Positions 1-9,739 of a DNA stretch of 64,000 nt are shown piece by piece. The first letter of the stretch is position 1. Each line of letters opens with the position of its first letter. The position numbers and the translations under genes were made by a program. The DNA is from Alistipes indistinctus YIT 12060 (GTDB lineage: Bacteria; Bacteroidota; Bacteroidia; Bacteroidales; Rikenellaceae), in contig NZ_CP102250.1 of the NCBI RefSeq assembly GCF_025144995.1, positions 992,001 through 1,056,000 of the forward strand, written 5' to 3'. Below the pieces are notes generated by a model. The model was given only the letters and a program-made list of their open reading frames with translations. It was not told the origin of the DNA and made no database searches.

Positions 1-1979
1 TGGCGCAAATTTTCGATTTTGCCATGCTCGAAGGAGATACCACCGCCCTGCGCACTCCGGATCAGGTCCTCATTCCCCAAAGCATGGCCCGCAGGATGTT
101 CGGCCACCGACCGGCCTATGGAGCGCAAATTACTTACGGATCGGAGCGCCTGACCGTCGGGGGCGTCTACCGGGATTTCCCGCGCAACACCCAAATCCAC
201 AATGCGCTGTACCGCAACATGGGCAAGCGGTTCGCCAACCAGCGGGGCATGTGGGCATTCAAGGGATACATCCTGCTCGACAGGGCCGCAAACAAGCAGC
301 AAGTTGTGGACAACTACATGAAGAACTATGTGGCACCCCATCCCGACCAACGGCAAAAAGACTACCGGTTAACGCTGCTCTCCGACGTTTATTACACGAA
401 CGACTCCGAAGACATGACCCCGCAAACGCATGGGGACAAAGCGCAGACACGCCTGCTGCTGATCGTGGCGTTCCTGGTAATCGCCATCGCAGCGATCAAC
501 TTCATCAACTTCACCACGGCACTCGCTCCGATGCGCATCAAGAGCATCAACACACAAAAGGTGTTGGGCTGTTCCACGGGAATCCTGCGTGCCGGACTTA
601 TTTTCGAAGCCGTCGGGCTGAGCCTGATCGCTTATCTGGTCGCACTGGTTATCGTCCATGTGCTGTCATTGACCTCTTATGCCGACCTGATCTCGGCGGA
701 CATGGCCCTCACGGCCAACCTGCCGCTGGCAGCTTATGTCGCCGCAGGCGCATTGCTGGCGGGCCTGATCGCCGGACTCTATCCGGCCTGGTACATTACT
801 TCCTTTCCGCCGGCCCTGGTACTGAAAGGTTCTTTCGGGCTTTCGCCAAAAGGGAAACGATTGCGAACCGTTTTGATTTCCATCCAGTTCATCGTATCGA
901 TCGTCCTGATTATCTCACTGCTGTTCGTCAAGATACAAACCCGTTACATGCAAACCACCCCGCTGGGATTCGACAAAGACAACATCGCCATCACGGAAAT
1001 CAGCCCCGATATTTACCGCAACCACCGCGAGGCACTGACCGACAGGCTCGAATCGTTCCCGGGCATTACACATGTCAGTTACGCAAACAAAAAGTTGTGC
1101 AATTCGGACGATTACGGTGTTCAAGGCATTATGGATCAAGGGATAAACATCCATTTCGGCATTATGGCCGTCTCCCATAACTTCCTGACGACGATGAGCA
1201 TCCCGATCATCGACGGCCGGAATTTCACCGATGTCGACGCCCGCAAGCAGGATGCGGCCACCCTGATCTGCAATCAAAAAATGGTCCTGGGGAATCCCCA
1301 ACTTATCCCCGGGAAGCGCCTTGCAGACGGATTTGTCGCGGACATCGTAGGAACCTCTGCCGACATGCATTTCACCTCGCTGAGGAAACCGGTCGATCCG
1401 TTTGCCCTGATGCTGGTCTCAACAAAAAGTTCCCAGGTATTGAATTTCTGTTATGTGAAAATCAAAGCCGGCACCGACCTTAAGGCTGCGGTCGGACACA
1501 TCAACCAGTCGATCCACGCCATCGACCCGGCCTACCCGGTGAACGTGGAGTTCTTCGACAATGTGTTGAATGCACTGTACCAGGGTGAAATCAAACTGAA
1601 CCGACAAATTACCCTATTCAGCCTGCTGGCGATTCTCATTTCGATGATTGGCGTTTTCGGGCTCGTCATCTTCGACACGCAATACCGCCGCAAGGAGATC
1701 GGGATCCGCAAGGTATTCGGCGCGACAGTCGGAGAAATCCTCACGATGTTCAACAGGACTTATCTCTACATTGTTGCCGTCTGCTTCGTAATCGCCGTAC
1801 CGGTAGCGTGGTACGAAATAAAACTCTGGCTGCAAAATTTCGCCTACCAACCCCCCATCCGCATCTGGGTTTTTGCCGTAGCGCTGCTGGTCGTACTGGC
1901 TGTCACTATCCTCACCGTCACGCTGCAAAGCTATAAAGCTGCGACCGAAAACCCCGCTCAATCCATCAAAACAGACTAA
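1..1979 (+). CDS. ABC transporter permease, FtsX/MacB type (5' end outside window)
   Basis: Integral membrane permease of the MacB/FtsX superfamily, whose members drive mechanical work on periplasmic substrates rather than classical import. The frame is open from base 3, and the residues before the first Met (AQIFDFAM) align with QIFDFKM inside the next gene, so the true start lies upstream. Visible parts: the end of a periplasmic MacB core domain, a first FtsX membrane block (RLLLIVAFLVIAIAAINFIN onward), a second periplasmic domain, and a C-terminal FtsX block ending ENPAQSIKTD. The conserved RKVFGAT loop that contacts the ATPase is present. It is a close paralogue of the next gene, 50 bases downstream, and is probably in one operon with it and the ATPase at 6848. 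The substrate cannot be read from sequence. Confidence 0.9.
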   Translation, partial: AQIFDFAMLEGDTTALRTPDQVLIPQSMARRMFGHRPAYGAQITYGSERLTVGGVYRDFPRNTQIHNALYRNMGKRFANQRGMWAFKGYILLDRAANKQQVVDNYMKNYVAPHPDQRQKDYRLTLLSDVYYTNDSEDMTPQTHGDKAQTRLLLIVAFLVIAIAAINFINFTTALAPMRIKSINTQKVLGCSTGILRAGLIFEAVGLSLIAYLVALVIVHVLSLTSYADLISADMALTANLPLAAYVAAGALLAGLIAGLYPAWYITSFPPALVLKGSFGLSPKGKRLRTVLISIQFIVSIVLIISLLFVKIQTRYMQTTPLGFDKDNIAITEISPDIYRNHREALTDRLESFPGITHVSYANKKLCNSDDYGVQGIMDQGINIHFGIMAVSHNFLTTMSIPIIDGRNFTDVDARKQDAATLICNQKMVLGNPQLIPGKRLADGFVADIVGTSADMHFTSLRKPVDPFALMLVSTKSSQVLNFCYVKIKAGTDLKAAVGHINQSIHAIDPAYPVNVEFFDNVLNALYQGEIKLNRQITLFSLLAILISMIGVFGLVIFDTQYRRKEIGIRKVFGATVGEILTMFNRTYLYIVAVCFVIAVPVAWYEIKLWLQNFAYQPPIRIWVFAVALLVVLAVTILTVTLQSYKAATENPAQSIKTD

Positions 1980-2029
1980 ATATAAAACAATCCGGGAATA
2001 TTCCTATCTTCAAATACCATCGCAAGGAC

Positions 2030-4390
2030 ATGAAACTGATTATTCGCAACTTTTCAACACTGCTCAAACGTTTTCGCCTGGCCAGTACGCTCAACATCCT
2101 GGGTTTGGCAGTCGCTTTCGCCGCATTCACCGTTATCCTGATGCAGGTGAACTACGAACGGGGATTCGACAAATTCCACTCGAAGGCCGACCGCATTTAC
2201 CGGCTCGAAGGACTCGACACCGACCATGAACGGGCTTACTTCGCAAGCACGCATTCCCGCCCCGTGATCGACGAATTCATCCGTTCCTCGCCACACATCC
2301 GAACCGGCACACTGGTTTCCGATTGGGGACAGCAATACATCACGGTAGAACGCAACGGGGCGAAAACAGGTTTCTTCGAATATTCACTGCCCTGCTTCCC
2401 CGAGATCGTGCAGATTTTCGACTTCAAAATGATCGAAGGGGATACTTCGGTACTGCGCAAACCCGCCTATGCACTTATATCCAGCAGTATGGCGGAACGG
2501 TTGTACGGTACGGAACCGGCCCTCGACAAACAATTCACCTACGCCGGAACGACCTTCACGGTCGGAGGTGTTTACCGGGACTTTCCCCGGAACAGCCAAC
2601 TCAAAAATGGTTTTTATTACAATTTCGGACCAGGAGCTACGAACGATTGGGGCAACTGGAGTTACAAGGCCTATATCCTGCTGGACGATCCGGCCAACAA
2701 AGAGGCGGTCGTGGAGAACCACCGGCAAAATTATGTCCGCAAACAGGACAATCCCGACCACTACGCTACCGACTACCGCCTGAACTTGCTCTCGGATGTT
2801 TTCTACTCGAACGACGTGGACGGCATGAGCCCGGAAACGAACGGTGACCGGAGCCAGACTCGGCTGTTGCTGATCGTGGCCTTCCTGGTAATCGCCATCG
2901 CAGCGATCAATTTCGTCAATTTCGCCACGGCACTGACCCCGATGCGGATCAAGAGCATCAATACGCAAAAAGTGCTGGGCAGCCCCAACAGTCATCTGCG
3001 CTGGGGATTGATCCTCGAGGCGGTCGGGATCAGCCTGATCGCATACCTGATCGCCCTGATTATTGTTTACCTGCTCTCCGTCTCCTCGTTCGCTACGCTC
3101 ATTACGGCCGATATGACCCTACAGGCCAATGGGCACCTGCTGTTACTGACGGCCGGCGTCGCGCTGGCGATCGGTTTCATTGCAGGCTCCTACCCGGCCT
3201 GGTACATCACTTCGTTCCCGCCCGCGCTGGTGCTGAAAGGCTCTTTCGGCCTCTCCCCCAAAGGGCGAAAACTTCGCACCGTTCTGATTTCGATCCAGTT
3301 CATCGTTTCGATCATCCTGATTATCTCGCTGCTGTTCGTCAAGTTACAGACCCGTTACATGAAAACCACACCGGCCGGATACGACCGCGACAACATAGCC
3401 GTCGTAGGGCTAAGCCCGGAAATAGCCAAAACACAAACCGAAGTACTGTCCAACCGGCTCAAAGAATATGCGGCTGTGGAGGATGTAACGTTCGCTCACC
3501 AACTATTGGGCGGCTCCGACGACTACATGGGCTGGGGAAGAGGGTATAAAGACGGAGACGTCCACTTTAACGCATTCCCCGTTTCGCCCGATTTTCTGAA
3601 ATTCATGCGCATCCATATCGCCGAAGGCCGGGACTTCAGCGAATCCGATCTGCTCAAACCGGACTCGGAAGGCACGCTGGTCATCAACCGCACGATGCAG
3701 CAGGAATACGGCCTGGAACTCGGAGACATTATACGACGGAACATGGAAGTGGTCGGGATCATCGACGATATCAACTACACTTCGATGCGCAAACCGATCG
3801 AAGCGCAGGTATTCGTGCTCCAACCCGATATATTCAAATACAAAATGCCGCTCTACGTCTGTTATGTCCGGCTCCGGCCCGGGACCGACCTGCCGGTAGC
3901 CGTCGAACAGATCAAAAAAACGGTCGCGTCACTCGACCCGGCCTACCCGACCGACGTGCGGTTTTTCGACAACGTACTCGACACGCTCTACAAAAACGAA
4001 CTGCGCCTCGACCGTCAGATCACGCTGTTCAGTCTGCTGGCCATCATCATCTCGATTATCGGAGTCTTCGGGCTGGTCATTTTCGACACGCAGTACCGAC
4101 GGGGAGAAATCGGGGTGCGCAAAGTGTTCGGCGCGACGGTCGGCGAAATCCTCGCGATGTTCAACAAGACCTATGTACGCATCATTGCCGTCTGCTTCGT
4201 AATCGCCGCACCGATAGCCTATTATGAGGTATCACTCTGGCTCAAGAATTTCGCATCCCGTACCCCCGTCCACATCTGGGTGTTCGCAGCGGCCTTGCTG
4301 ATCGTGCTGTCGATTACGCTGCTGACCGTCACGCTGCAAAGTTATAAGGCCGCAACAGAAAACCCGGCAAACGCCGTTAAAAGCGAATAG
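2030..4390 (+). CDS. ABC transporter permease, FtsX/MacB type
   Basis: Full-length permease of 786 residues, probably eight membrane spans. The order is an N-terminal span (about residues 20-40), a MacB-type periplasmic core domain, an FtsX block of three spans (about 280-400), a second single span and periplasmic domain (from about 420), and a C-terminal FtsX block (about 665-780) with the RKVFGATVGEIL coupling motif. This double-FtsX layout is the common Bacteroidota form. The ATG at 2030 follows the previous gene by 50 bases and gives a normal N-terminal membrane anchor. It shares long stretches with the truncated gene before it, including nucleotide-level identity, so the two look like a tandem duplication. 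Substrate unknown; no membrane fusion protein or TolC-like gene is visible nearby. Confidence 0.92.
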   Translation: MKLIIRNFSTLLKRFRLASTLNILGLAVAFAAFTVILMQVNYERGFDKFHSKADRIYRLEGLDTDHERAYFASTHSRPVIDEFIRSSPHIRTGTLVSDWGQQYITVERNGAKTGFFEYSLPCFPEIVQIFDFKMIEGDTSVLRKPAYALISSSMAERLYGTEPALDKQFTYAGTTFTVGGVYRDFPRNSQLKNGFYYNFGPGATNDWGNWSYKAYILLDDPANKEAVVENHRQNYVRKQDNPDHYATDYRLNLLSDVFYSNDVDGMSPETNGDRSQTRLLLIVAFLVIAIAAINFVNFATALTPMRIKSINTQKVLGSPNSHLRWGLILEAVGISLIAYLIALIIVYLLSVSSFATLITADMTLQANGHLLLLTAGVALAIGFIAGSYPAWYITSFPPALVLKGSFGLSPKGRKLRTVLISIQFIVSIILIISLLFVKLQTRYMKTTPAGYDRDNIAVVGLSPEIAKTQTEVLSNRLKEYAAVEDVTFAHQLLGGSDDYMGWGRGYKDGDVHFNAFPVSPDFLKFMRIHIAEGRDFSESDLLKPDSEGTLVINRTMQQEYGLELGDIIRRNMEVVGIIDDINYTSMRKPIEAQVFVLQPDIFKYKMPLYVCYVRLRPGTDLPVAVEQIKKTVASLDPAYPTDVRFFDNVLDTLYKNELRLDRQITLFSLLAIIISIIGVFGLVIFDTQYRRGEIGVRKVFGATVGEILAMFNKTYVRIIAVCFVIAAPIAYYEVSLWLKNFASRTPVHIWVFAAALLIVLSITLLTVTLQSYKAATENPANAVKSE

Positions 4391-4478
4391 GCTGCCGGCG
4401 AACTTACACCGAACACGCACTAAACACGCCCCCGCATTAACTAAAACGAATACACTACGGCCTAAACTACCCAAGACC

Positions 4479-6797
4479 ATGAAAACCATCTTCGATTTCC
4501 GGGCATTTCTCAACTTTCTGGGCCGCAACAAGCTCTATACGGCGATCAATATCTTCGGATTTTCCATCTCGCTGATGTTCGTGATCCTGCTGGTCACCTA
4601 TACCCGTCAGGAATACGCCGTGGATCAGTTCCACTCCAACAAAGAGCGGATATTCCGGCTGTGCGACGAAACGGACGCCTGTTTCGCCCCGTTGATCGGC
4701 CGGGACCTGAAAGCGCGTTACCCGGAGATCGAAACCTACGTCCGCTTGTTTGAGACGGATGAGGTCGCAACAACTGGAGAACGCCACTTGAAAGCAAAGA
4801 TACTGTTGAGCGACCCCGATTTCTTCAGGATGTTCTCGTTCCGACTCGCAGAAGGCGATACCGCCCAAGTCCTGCGGTCGAAAAACGGGGCGCTCCTTTC
4901 CGAATCGTTCGCGCGCAACCTGTTCCCCGAAGGGGATTACCTCGACAAAACCGTTACGATCAAAGGCGAAAGCGTCCCGGTGACGGGAATTCTCCGGCCG
5001 TTCGGCAACAGCCAGTTCGTCACTCCGGACGTGATGCTCTCTTTTGAAGAATGGGCACCCTTAGTTTACGGGTGGGACGGTGTCCTGAAACGCGGATACG
5101 CCAGTGCTTCGTTCCCGCTGTACCTGATGCTGAAACCGCATGCCGACCTGTCGGCCAAGATGCCGGATATGCTCTCGCACCTCAAAACCTACTACTGGCC
5201 CTACAAAGACGACCATGCCCGTGAATTGACAATCATTCCCCTAACCGAAGTTTACCTATCCAATCCGTTATACGCGAGCGAACAGATCCGGATCGGCAGC
5301 AAAACGCTGATCAACACGTTTTTCAGCGTAGCCATGCTGATCCTGCTGTTCGCCGTAATCAACTACATCAATCTCTCGACAGCCCAATCCGAATCCCGGG
5401 CCCGGGAGATGGCCGTCCGGCGCCTGCTGGGCTGCTCACGCAAAGCGCTTTTCACCCGGCTGATCGTCGAATCCGTTCTGCTGTGCATCCTTTCGTTGCT
5501 GATCGCACTACTGCTGGCCGGCATAGCCGAACCTATTTTCAACCGTATCCTTCAAACCCATATTTCGGTAAGCAATCTTTTCTCGGCAAGCAACTTGGGA
5601 ATCGGGGTAGTAGCCATCATTCTGCTGGGCCTGCTGACGGGAGTAATCCCGGCCTCTGTCATCACACGGGCCCGCCCGATAGACGTGGTCCGCGGGAGTT
5701 TCCGGCACAAGACCAAAATGGTTTACAACAAAATTCTGATCGGGTTCCAATACCTGATCACGATCGTTTTGCTGGGCTGCACGCTGACCATGTCCCGCCA
5801 GATCGACATGATGCTGCATGCCGACCTGGGTTTCGACACCGCAAACAAACTTTACCTCTCTATCCAGAATATGAACGGCTATCAAGCCTCAGGATTAAAA
5901 AACCGATTGCTGCAAATCGCCGGAGTGGAAAATATCTCCCGGGTACGCGGGGTTCCTATGTTCGCCAACAACAATTCATCAGGCGTATGGCACAACAAAC
6001 CAATTCATTTGGAAATATTCGAAGGAGATAGTACCTATGTCGGTCTCATGGGCTTCAGAAAGATACAAGACAACCGGAATTTTGCACAGAATGCAATATG
6101 GCTCAACCGAACGGCTATGCGAGAATTGGAACTCCCCGACAATGCGTCTTACTGCGAATACCTTAAGAGTCCAATTGCCGGAGTTATCTATGATTTCCTG
6201 TATCAAGACCTTACCCATCACCCCCAGCCCTGCGTCATCAAACCATTGCCTGAAAAAGAATGGTGCTGGGCCTTCGTCATCCAATTGACAGACGAATATT
6301 CGATTACAACACTCCAGAAGATCAAACAGGCGTATAACGAATATACGGGAGGAATGCCAATTGATTACAAAACATTCGACGACGTTATGCACCAACAATA
6401 CGCCGCCCAGCAGCGGATGTCCGATATCCTGTTCGGTTTCACGCTGGTAGCCATCCTCATTTCGGCATTGGGTATCCTCGCCATGGCGACCTATTTCATC
6501 CGGCAGCGTTCGATGGAGATCGCCGTCCGCAAGGTCTTCGGATCGACGAACCGGGAAGTGCTGCAACGGTTGGTCCTTCACTTCGTCCGCTATGTATTGG
6601 CCGCTTTCGTCATCGCCGTACCGGTCATCTGGTACCTGATGCACGACTGGCTCTCGCAGTACGTCCTGCGCATCCCGCTCAGCTGGACGATCTTCGCGCT
6701 GGCCGGACTGACCGCGCTGGCCATCGCAGTGGCGACCGTCTTCGGCCAAAGCTGGCGGGCCGCCAACAGCAATCCGGTGGATGCCATCAAACGGTAA
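4479..6797 (+). CDS. ABC transporter permease, FtsX/MacB type (divergent third copy)
   Basis: Permease of 772 residues with the same architecture as its upstream neighbours: N-terminal span, MacB-like periplasmic domain, FtsX block (about 275-405, with NYINLSTAQSESRAREMAVR), a middle span and second periplasmic domain, and a C-terminal FtsX block with RKVFGSTNREVL. The RxxEMAVRR and MEIAVRKVFGS coupling loops are intact. It is clearly more divergent from the first two permeases than they are from each other. It begins 88 bases after the previous stop and lies 50 bases before the ATPase gene. Three permeases with one ATPase suggest either alternative complexes sharing the ATPase or heteromers; this is inference. 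Confidence 0.92.
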   Translation: MKTIFDFRAFLNFLGRNKLYTAINIFGFSISLMFVILLVTYTRQEYAVDQFHSNKERIFRLCDETDACFAPLIGRDLKARYPEIETYVRLFETDEVATTGERHLKAKILLSDPDFFRMFSFRLAEGDTAQVLRSKNGALLSESFARNLFPEGDYLDKTVTIKGESVPVTGILRPFGNSQFVTPDVMLSFEEWAPLVYGWDGVLKRGYASASFPLYLMLKPHADLSAKMPDMLSHLKTYYWPYKDDHARELTIIPLTEVYLSNPLYASEQIRIGSKTLINTFFSVAMLILLFAVINYINLSTAQSESRAREMAVRRLLGCSRKALFTRLIVESVLLCILSLLIALLLAGIAEPIFNRILQTHISVSNLFSASNLGIGVVAIILLGLLTGVIPASVITRARPIDVVRGSFRHKTKMVYNKILIGFQYLITIVLLGCTLTMSRQIDMMLHADLGFDTANKLYLSIQNMNGYQASGLKNRLLQIAGVENISRVRGVPMFANNNSSGVWHNKPIHLEIFEGDSTYVGLMGFRKIQDNRNFAQNAIWLNRTAMRELELPDNASYCEYLKSPIAGVIYDFLYQDLTHHPQPCVIKPLPEKEWCWAFVIQLTDEYSITTLQKIKQAYNEYTGGMPIDYKTFDDVMHQQYAAQQRMSDILFGFTLVAILISALGILAMATYFIRQRSMEIAVRKVFGSTNREVLQRLVLHFVRYVLAAFVIAVPVIWYLMHDWLSQYVLRIPLSWTIFALAGLTALAIAVATVFGQSWRAANSNPVDAIKR

Positions 6798-6847
6798 CAT
6801 TTGCAAACAAACGATATTGAATCCATAACCATTTAAAACCAAACATC

Positions 6848-7531
6848 ATGTTAAAGATCGAAAACCTGAGCAAAACCTTCCGCACGGAAGAGATCGAGAC
6901 GATCGCGTTGAACAACGTTTCGATGGAAGTGAAAGAGGGTGAATTCGTCGCCATTATGGGGCCGTCGGGCTGCGGCAAATCGACGCTGCTGAATATCCTC
7001 GGCCTACTGGACAACCCCACCGCAGGCAAATATTACCTGCTGGACAAAGAGGTCGGCGGGCTGAAAGAAAAAGAGCGTACCCTGTTCCGCAAGGGCAACA
7101 TCGGATTCGTCTTCCAGAGCTTCAACCTGATCGACGAACTGAATGTCTATGAAAACGTAGAACTGCCGTTGATCTACCTGAAAGTGAAAGCGGCCAAACG
7201 CAAAGAGATGGTACACGAAATTCTCAGCCGCATGAACATCAGCCATCGTGCCGGACACTTCCCGCAGCAGCTTTCCGGCGGTCAGCAACAGCGCGTAGCG
7301 ATCGCCCGCGCCGTGGTGGCAGGTCCCAAACTGATCCTCGCCGATGAGCCCACCGGTAACCTGGACTCGAAAAACGGCAAAGAGGTGATGGACCTGCTCA
7401 CAGACCTGAACCGCAACAGCGGTGCGACGATCGTGATGGTGACCCACTCGCAGCACGACGCGTCGTTCGCGCACCGCGTGGTCAACCTCTTCGACGGCGA
7501 GATCGTAACCGACATCAAGAACCGGCTGTAG
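6848..7531 (+). CDS. ABC transporter ATP-binding protein (LolD/MacB family)
   Basis: Cytoplasmic ATPase of 227 residues that would power the permeases encoded upstream. Walker A is GPSGCGKST near residue 38, followed by the Q-loop (FVFQSFNLIDELNVYENVEL), the signature LSGGQQQRVAIARA near residue 143, Walker B LILADEPTGNLD, and the switch histidine in MVTHSQ. The IDELNVYENVELPL segment is typical of the LolD/MacB/FtsE group that pairs with FtsX-type permeases. The ATG follows the last permease by 50 bases with no terminator between, and a strong hairpin terminator follows the stop, so this is the last gene of the operon. Confidence 0.95.
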   Translation: MLKIENLSKTFRTEEIETIALNNVSMEVKEGEFVAIMGPSGCGKSTLLNILGLLDNPTAGKYYLLDKEVGGLKEKERTLFRKGNIGFVFQSFNLIDELNVYENVELPLIYLKVKAAKRKEMVHEILSRMNISHRAGHFPQQLSGGQQQRVAIARAVVAGPKLILADEPTGNLDSKNGKEVMDLLTDLNRNSGATIVMVTHSQHDASFAHRVVNLFDGEIVTDIKNRL

Positions 7532-7581
7532 CCTGCGGGTCGTAATTCCGGCCGCAAGGCCGGTCCGCGGTAAACCGCCCC

Positions 7582-7624
7582 CGCCCCGGAAAGTGATTTT
7601 TTCTTCACTTTTCGGGGCGGTTTG
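7582..7624 (+). terminator. Intrinsic terminator of the ABC transporter operon
   Basis: A 16-base arm (CCGCCCCGGAAAGTGA) pairs with TCACTTTTCGGGGCGG across an eight-base T-rich loop, with one G-U pair, followed by TTTGCTTGTT. It lies 50 bases past the ATPase stop. Confidence 0.85.
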
Positions 7625-7656
7625 CTTGTTAAAACAAGTTGTTTCGGTTACATTTG
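7625..7656 (+). promoter_or_regulatory. Candidate Bacteroidota promoter for fucP
   Basis: CTTG at 7625-7628, a 20-base spacer, then TACATTTG at 7649-7656 matching TAnnTTTG. Transcription would start near 7663, about 40 bases before the fucP ATG. It sits directly after the previous terminator, as expected for a new transcription unit. Confidence 0.65.
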
Positions 7657-7701
7657 CTTTCGCCAAAAAACTTTTAACCGAACCTTTAACGTCCAATTTG
7701 C

Positions 7702-9027
7702 ATGAACCCGAAACCTAAACTGGTATCCCGTGCGGTCTTGGTGCCGTTTATTCTGGTCACCTCCCTCTTTTTCGCCTGGGGCTTCGCCAACGACATCACC
7801 AACCCGATGGTGAAGGCCTTTTCCAAAATTTTCCGCATGAGCACCACTGACGGCGCACTCGTGCAATTGGCTTTTTACGGCGGTTATTTCGCAATGGCCT
7901 TCCCAGCGGCGCTGTTCATCAGGAAATTCTCATACAAATCGGGAATCCTGGTCGGTCTCGCCCTTTATGCATGCGGTGCACTGATGTTTATCCCGGCCAG
8001 CAAAACCGGCCTCTACTTTCCATTTCTGATCGCCTACTTCATCCTCACCTGCGGACTCTCGTTCCTCGAAACCAGTTCGAATCCCTATATCCTCAGCATG
8101 GGCGACGAATCGACCGCTACCCGCAGGCTGAACCTCTCGCAGGCGTTCAACCCGATCGGATCGCTGCTGGGCATGTTCTGCGCGATGCAATTCATCCAGG
8201 CGCGAATGAGCCCGCTCGACACGGCGGAACGGGCACAACTCTCGGACGCAGAATTCGAAGCGGTCAAAGCCGCCGACCTGAATGTCCTGATCACTCCTTA
8301 TGTGATTGTAGGATTGGTTATTTTGGCTCTTTTCTTCCTGATATTTTTCACCAAAATGCCGAAAAACGGCGATAAAGACCACTCGATGAACCTCGGGCGC
8401 GTGCTCAAGCGCATTTGGGCCATCCCGCGCTACCGCGAAGGAGTGATCGCACAGTTCTTCTACGTCGGGGCACAGATCATGTGCTGGACATTCATCATCC
8501 AGTACGGAACGCGGGTTTTCACCCAAACGGGCATGGAAGAACAAGCCGCAGAGGTGCTTTCGCAGCGTTATAACATCGTGGCGATGGCAATCTTCTGCGT
8601 AAGCCGCTTCATATGTACGTTCCTGATGAAATACTTTTCGCCGGGGGCCTTGTTGATGACATTCGCCATCGCAGGCTCCGCACTGACCGCAGGCGTAATC
8701 GGATTTCAGAACATTAACGGGATGTACTGCCTGGTAGGCGTATCGGCATGTATGTCGCTGATGTTCCCGACAATCTACGGCATTGCGCTCGAAGGGCTGG
8801 GCGACGATGCCAAATTCGGAGCTGCGGGCCTGATCATGGCTATCCTCGGCGGTTCGATCATGCCTCCTGCACAGGCTGCGATCATCGACCAGGGGATGCT
8901 GTTCGGCCTCCCGGCCGTAAACGTATCGTTTATCCTGCCCCTGATCTGTTTCCTGGTTATCATCGTGTACGGCTACCGGAGCCATACGATCCACCACCGC
9001 GATAGAAGAACGGCAGCTAAGGCATAG
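7702..9027 (+). CDS. fucP: Sugar:H+ symporter of the FucP family (likely L-fucose permease)
   Basis: Inner-membrane major facilitator protein of 441 residues with about twelve hydrophobic spans. It resembles E. coli FucP: GFANDITNPMV aligns with the NNLNDILLP stretch that holds Asp46, and GLSFLETSSNPYI aligns with GLGCLETAANPF holding Glu135, so the two acidic residues used in proton-coupled fucose transport are present here as Asp31 and Glu123. FucP relatives also carry galactose or glucose, so the substrate is likely but not certain to be L-fucose. No fucose isomerase, kinase or aldolase gene is in the window. The next gene, 32 bases downstream, encodes a lipoprotein resembling the RbsD/FucU mutarotase family, which supports a sugar-uptake role. 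Confidence 0.85.
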   Translation: MNPKPKLVSRAVLVPFILVTSLFFAWGFANDITNPMVKAFSKIFRMSTTDGALVQLAFYGGYFAMAFPAALFIRKFSYKSGILVGLALYACGALMFIPASKTGLYFPFLIAYFILTCGLSFLETSSNPYILSMGDESTATRRLNLSQAFNPIGSLLGMFCAMQFIQARMSPLDTAERAQLSDAEFEAVKAADLNVLITPYVIVGLVILALFFLIFFTKMPKNGDKDHSMNLGRVLKRIWAIPRYREGVIAQFFYVGAQIMCWTFIIQYGTRVFTQTGMEEQAAEVLSQRYNIVAMAIFCVSRFICTFLMKYFSPGALLMTFAIAGSALTAGVIGFQNINGMYCLVGVSACMSLMFPTIYGIALEGLGDDAKFGAAGLIMAILGGSIMPPAQAAIIDQGMLFGLPAVNVSFILPLICFLVIIVYGYRSHTIHHRDRRTAAKA

Positions 9028-9059
9028 CGCTCCGGTTCCACCTTACTGCCGCCTGCCAT

Positions 9060-9650
9060 ATGAAAAGTTTAATTATTTGCGCGCTGGGTTCGCTCTTTTT
9101 CGGCTGCCATCATCAACCGAAAGAAGCGTCTGTTCCCCCCGCAATCACGAATACACAAGCCGCCGATACTATGTGGAAAAAAGAATTTGAACAACTGCTG
9201 CCCAAACTGGGCCACCGCAATTGGATTCTGGTCGTGGACAAAGCTTTCCCGTTACAAAGCGCGCCGGGCATCGTCACGATCAACACCGGCGAGCCGATGC
9301 GTCCCGTACTCGGCGAGCTCGTCCGGATGCTTGAAAAAGCTTCGCACGTCAAGCCGGTTTATTACACCGATCTCGAGTTAAATTCGCTTTCGGACGACCT
9401 TTGCCCGGGAGCGGAACAGGCCCGTACCGAGATTTTCCAGGCCCTGCAGGACGCCCAGGTCAACACGATCCTGCACGAAGAGGTTTTCTCGAAGATCGAC
9501 ACGGCATCGAAACTCTTTACCACCGTGGTACTGAAAACCGAATCAACCATTCCCTATTCGTCGGTATTCATCGAACTGGACTGCGGGTACTGGAGCGCTG
9601 CCGCAGAAAAAGCATTGCGGACAAAAATGAAATCGCGCCCGAAACGGTAA
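9060..9650 (+). CDS. Lipoprotein with an RbsD/FucU-like (sugar mutarotase) domain
   Basis: Protein of 196 residues. The first 15 residues are a short hydrophobic signal ending LFFGC, with Cys16 as a plausible lipidation site, so the product is probably exported. From about residue 44 on I see a remote resemblance to the RbsD/FucU family: LPKLGHRNWILVVDKAFP matches the family opening LGHxDxxVVxDAxxP, keeping the histidine (His52) and aspartate (Asp60), and near the end ESTIPYSSVFIELDCG recalls the E(C/x)xPYANIIL strand. RbsD and FucU are cytoplasmic enzymes that interconvert sugar anomers, so an exported form would be unusual. The gene lies 32 bases after fucP and is probably co-transcribed. 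The family assignment is by eye and moderate; the lipoprotein call is fairly secure. Confidence 0.6.
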   Translation: MKSLIICALGSLFFGCHHQPKEASVPPAITNTQAADTMWKKEFEQLLPKLGHRNWILVVDKAFPLQSAPGIVTINTGEPMRPVLGELVRMLEKASHVKPVYYTDLELNSLSDDLCPGAEQARTEIFQALQDAQVNTILHEEVFSKIDTASKLFTTVVLKTESTIPYSSVFIELDCGYWSAAAEKALRTKMKSRPKR

Positions 9651-9700
9651 ATATCGAATTCGGACATTGCCGCATGCGTGGTTCCGTCCGGCATAGCCAT

Positions 9701-9739
9701 AAAGCAAAAAGCGATCCCGGGGGGGATCGCTTTTGCTTT
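9701..9739 (+). terminator. Terminator between the fucP operon and ddh
   Basis: AAAGCAAAAAGCGATCCC and GGGGGATCGCTTTTGCTTT form a long stem with a very short loop, flanked by T-rich sequence on the plus strand and A-rich on the other. It probably works in both directions between these convergent genes. The remaining 190 bases up to 9927 hold no credible gene. Confidence 0.8.
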
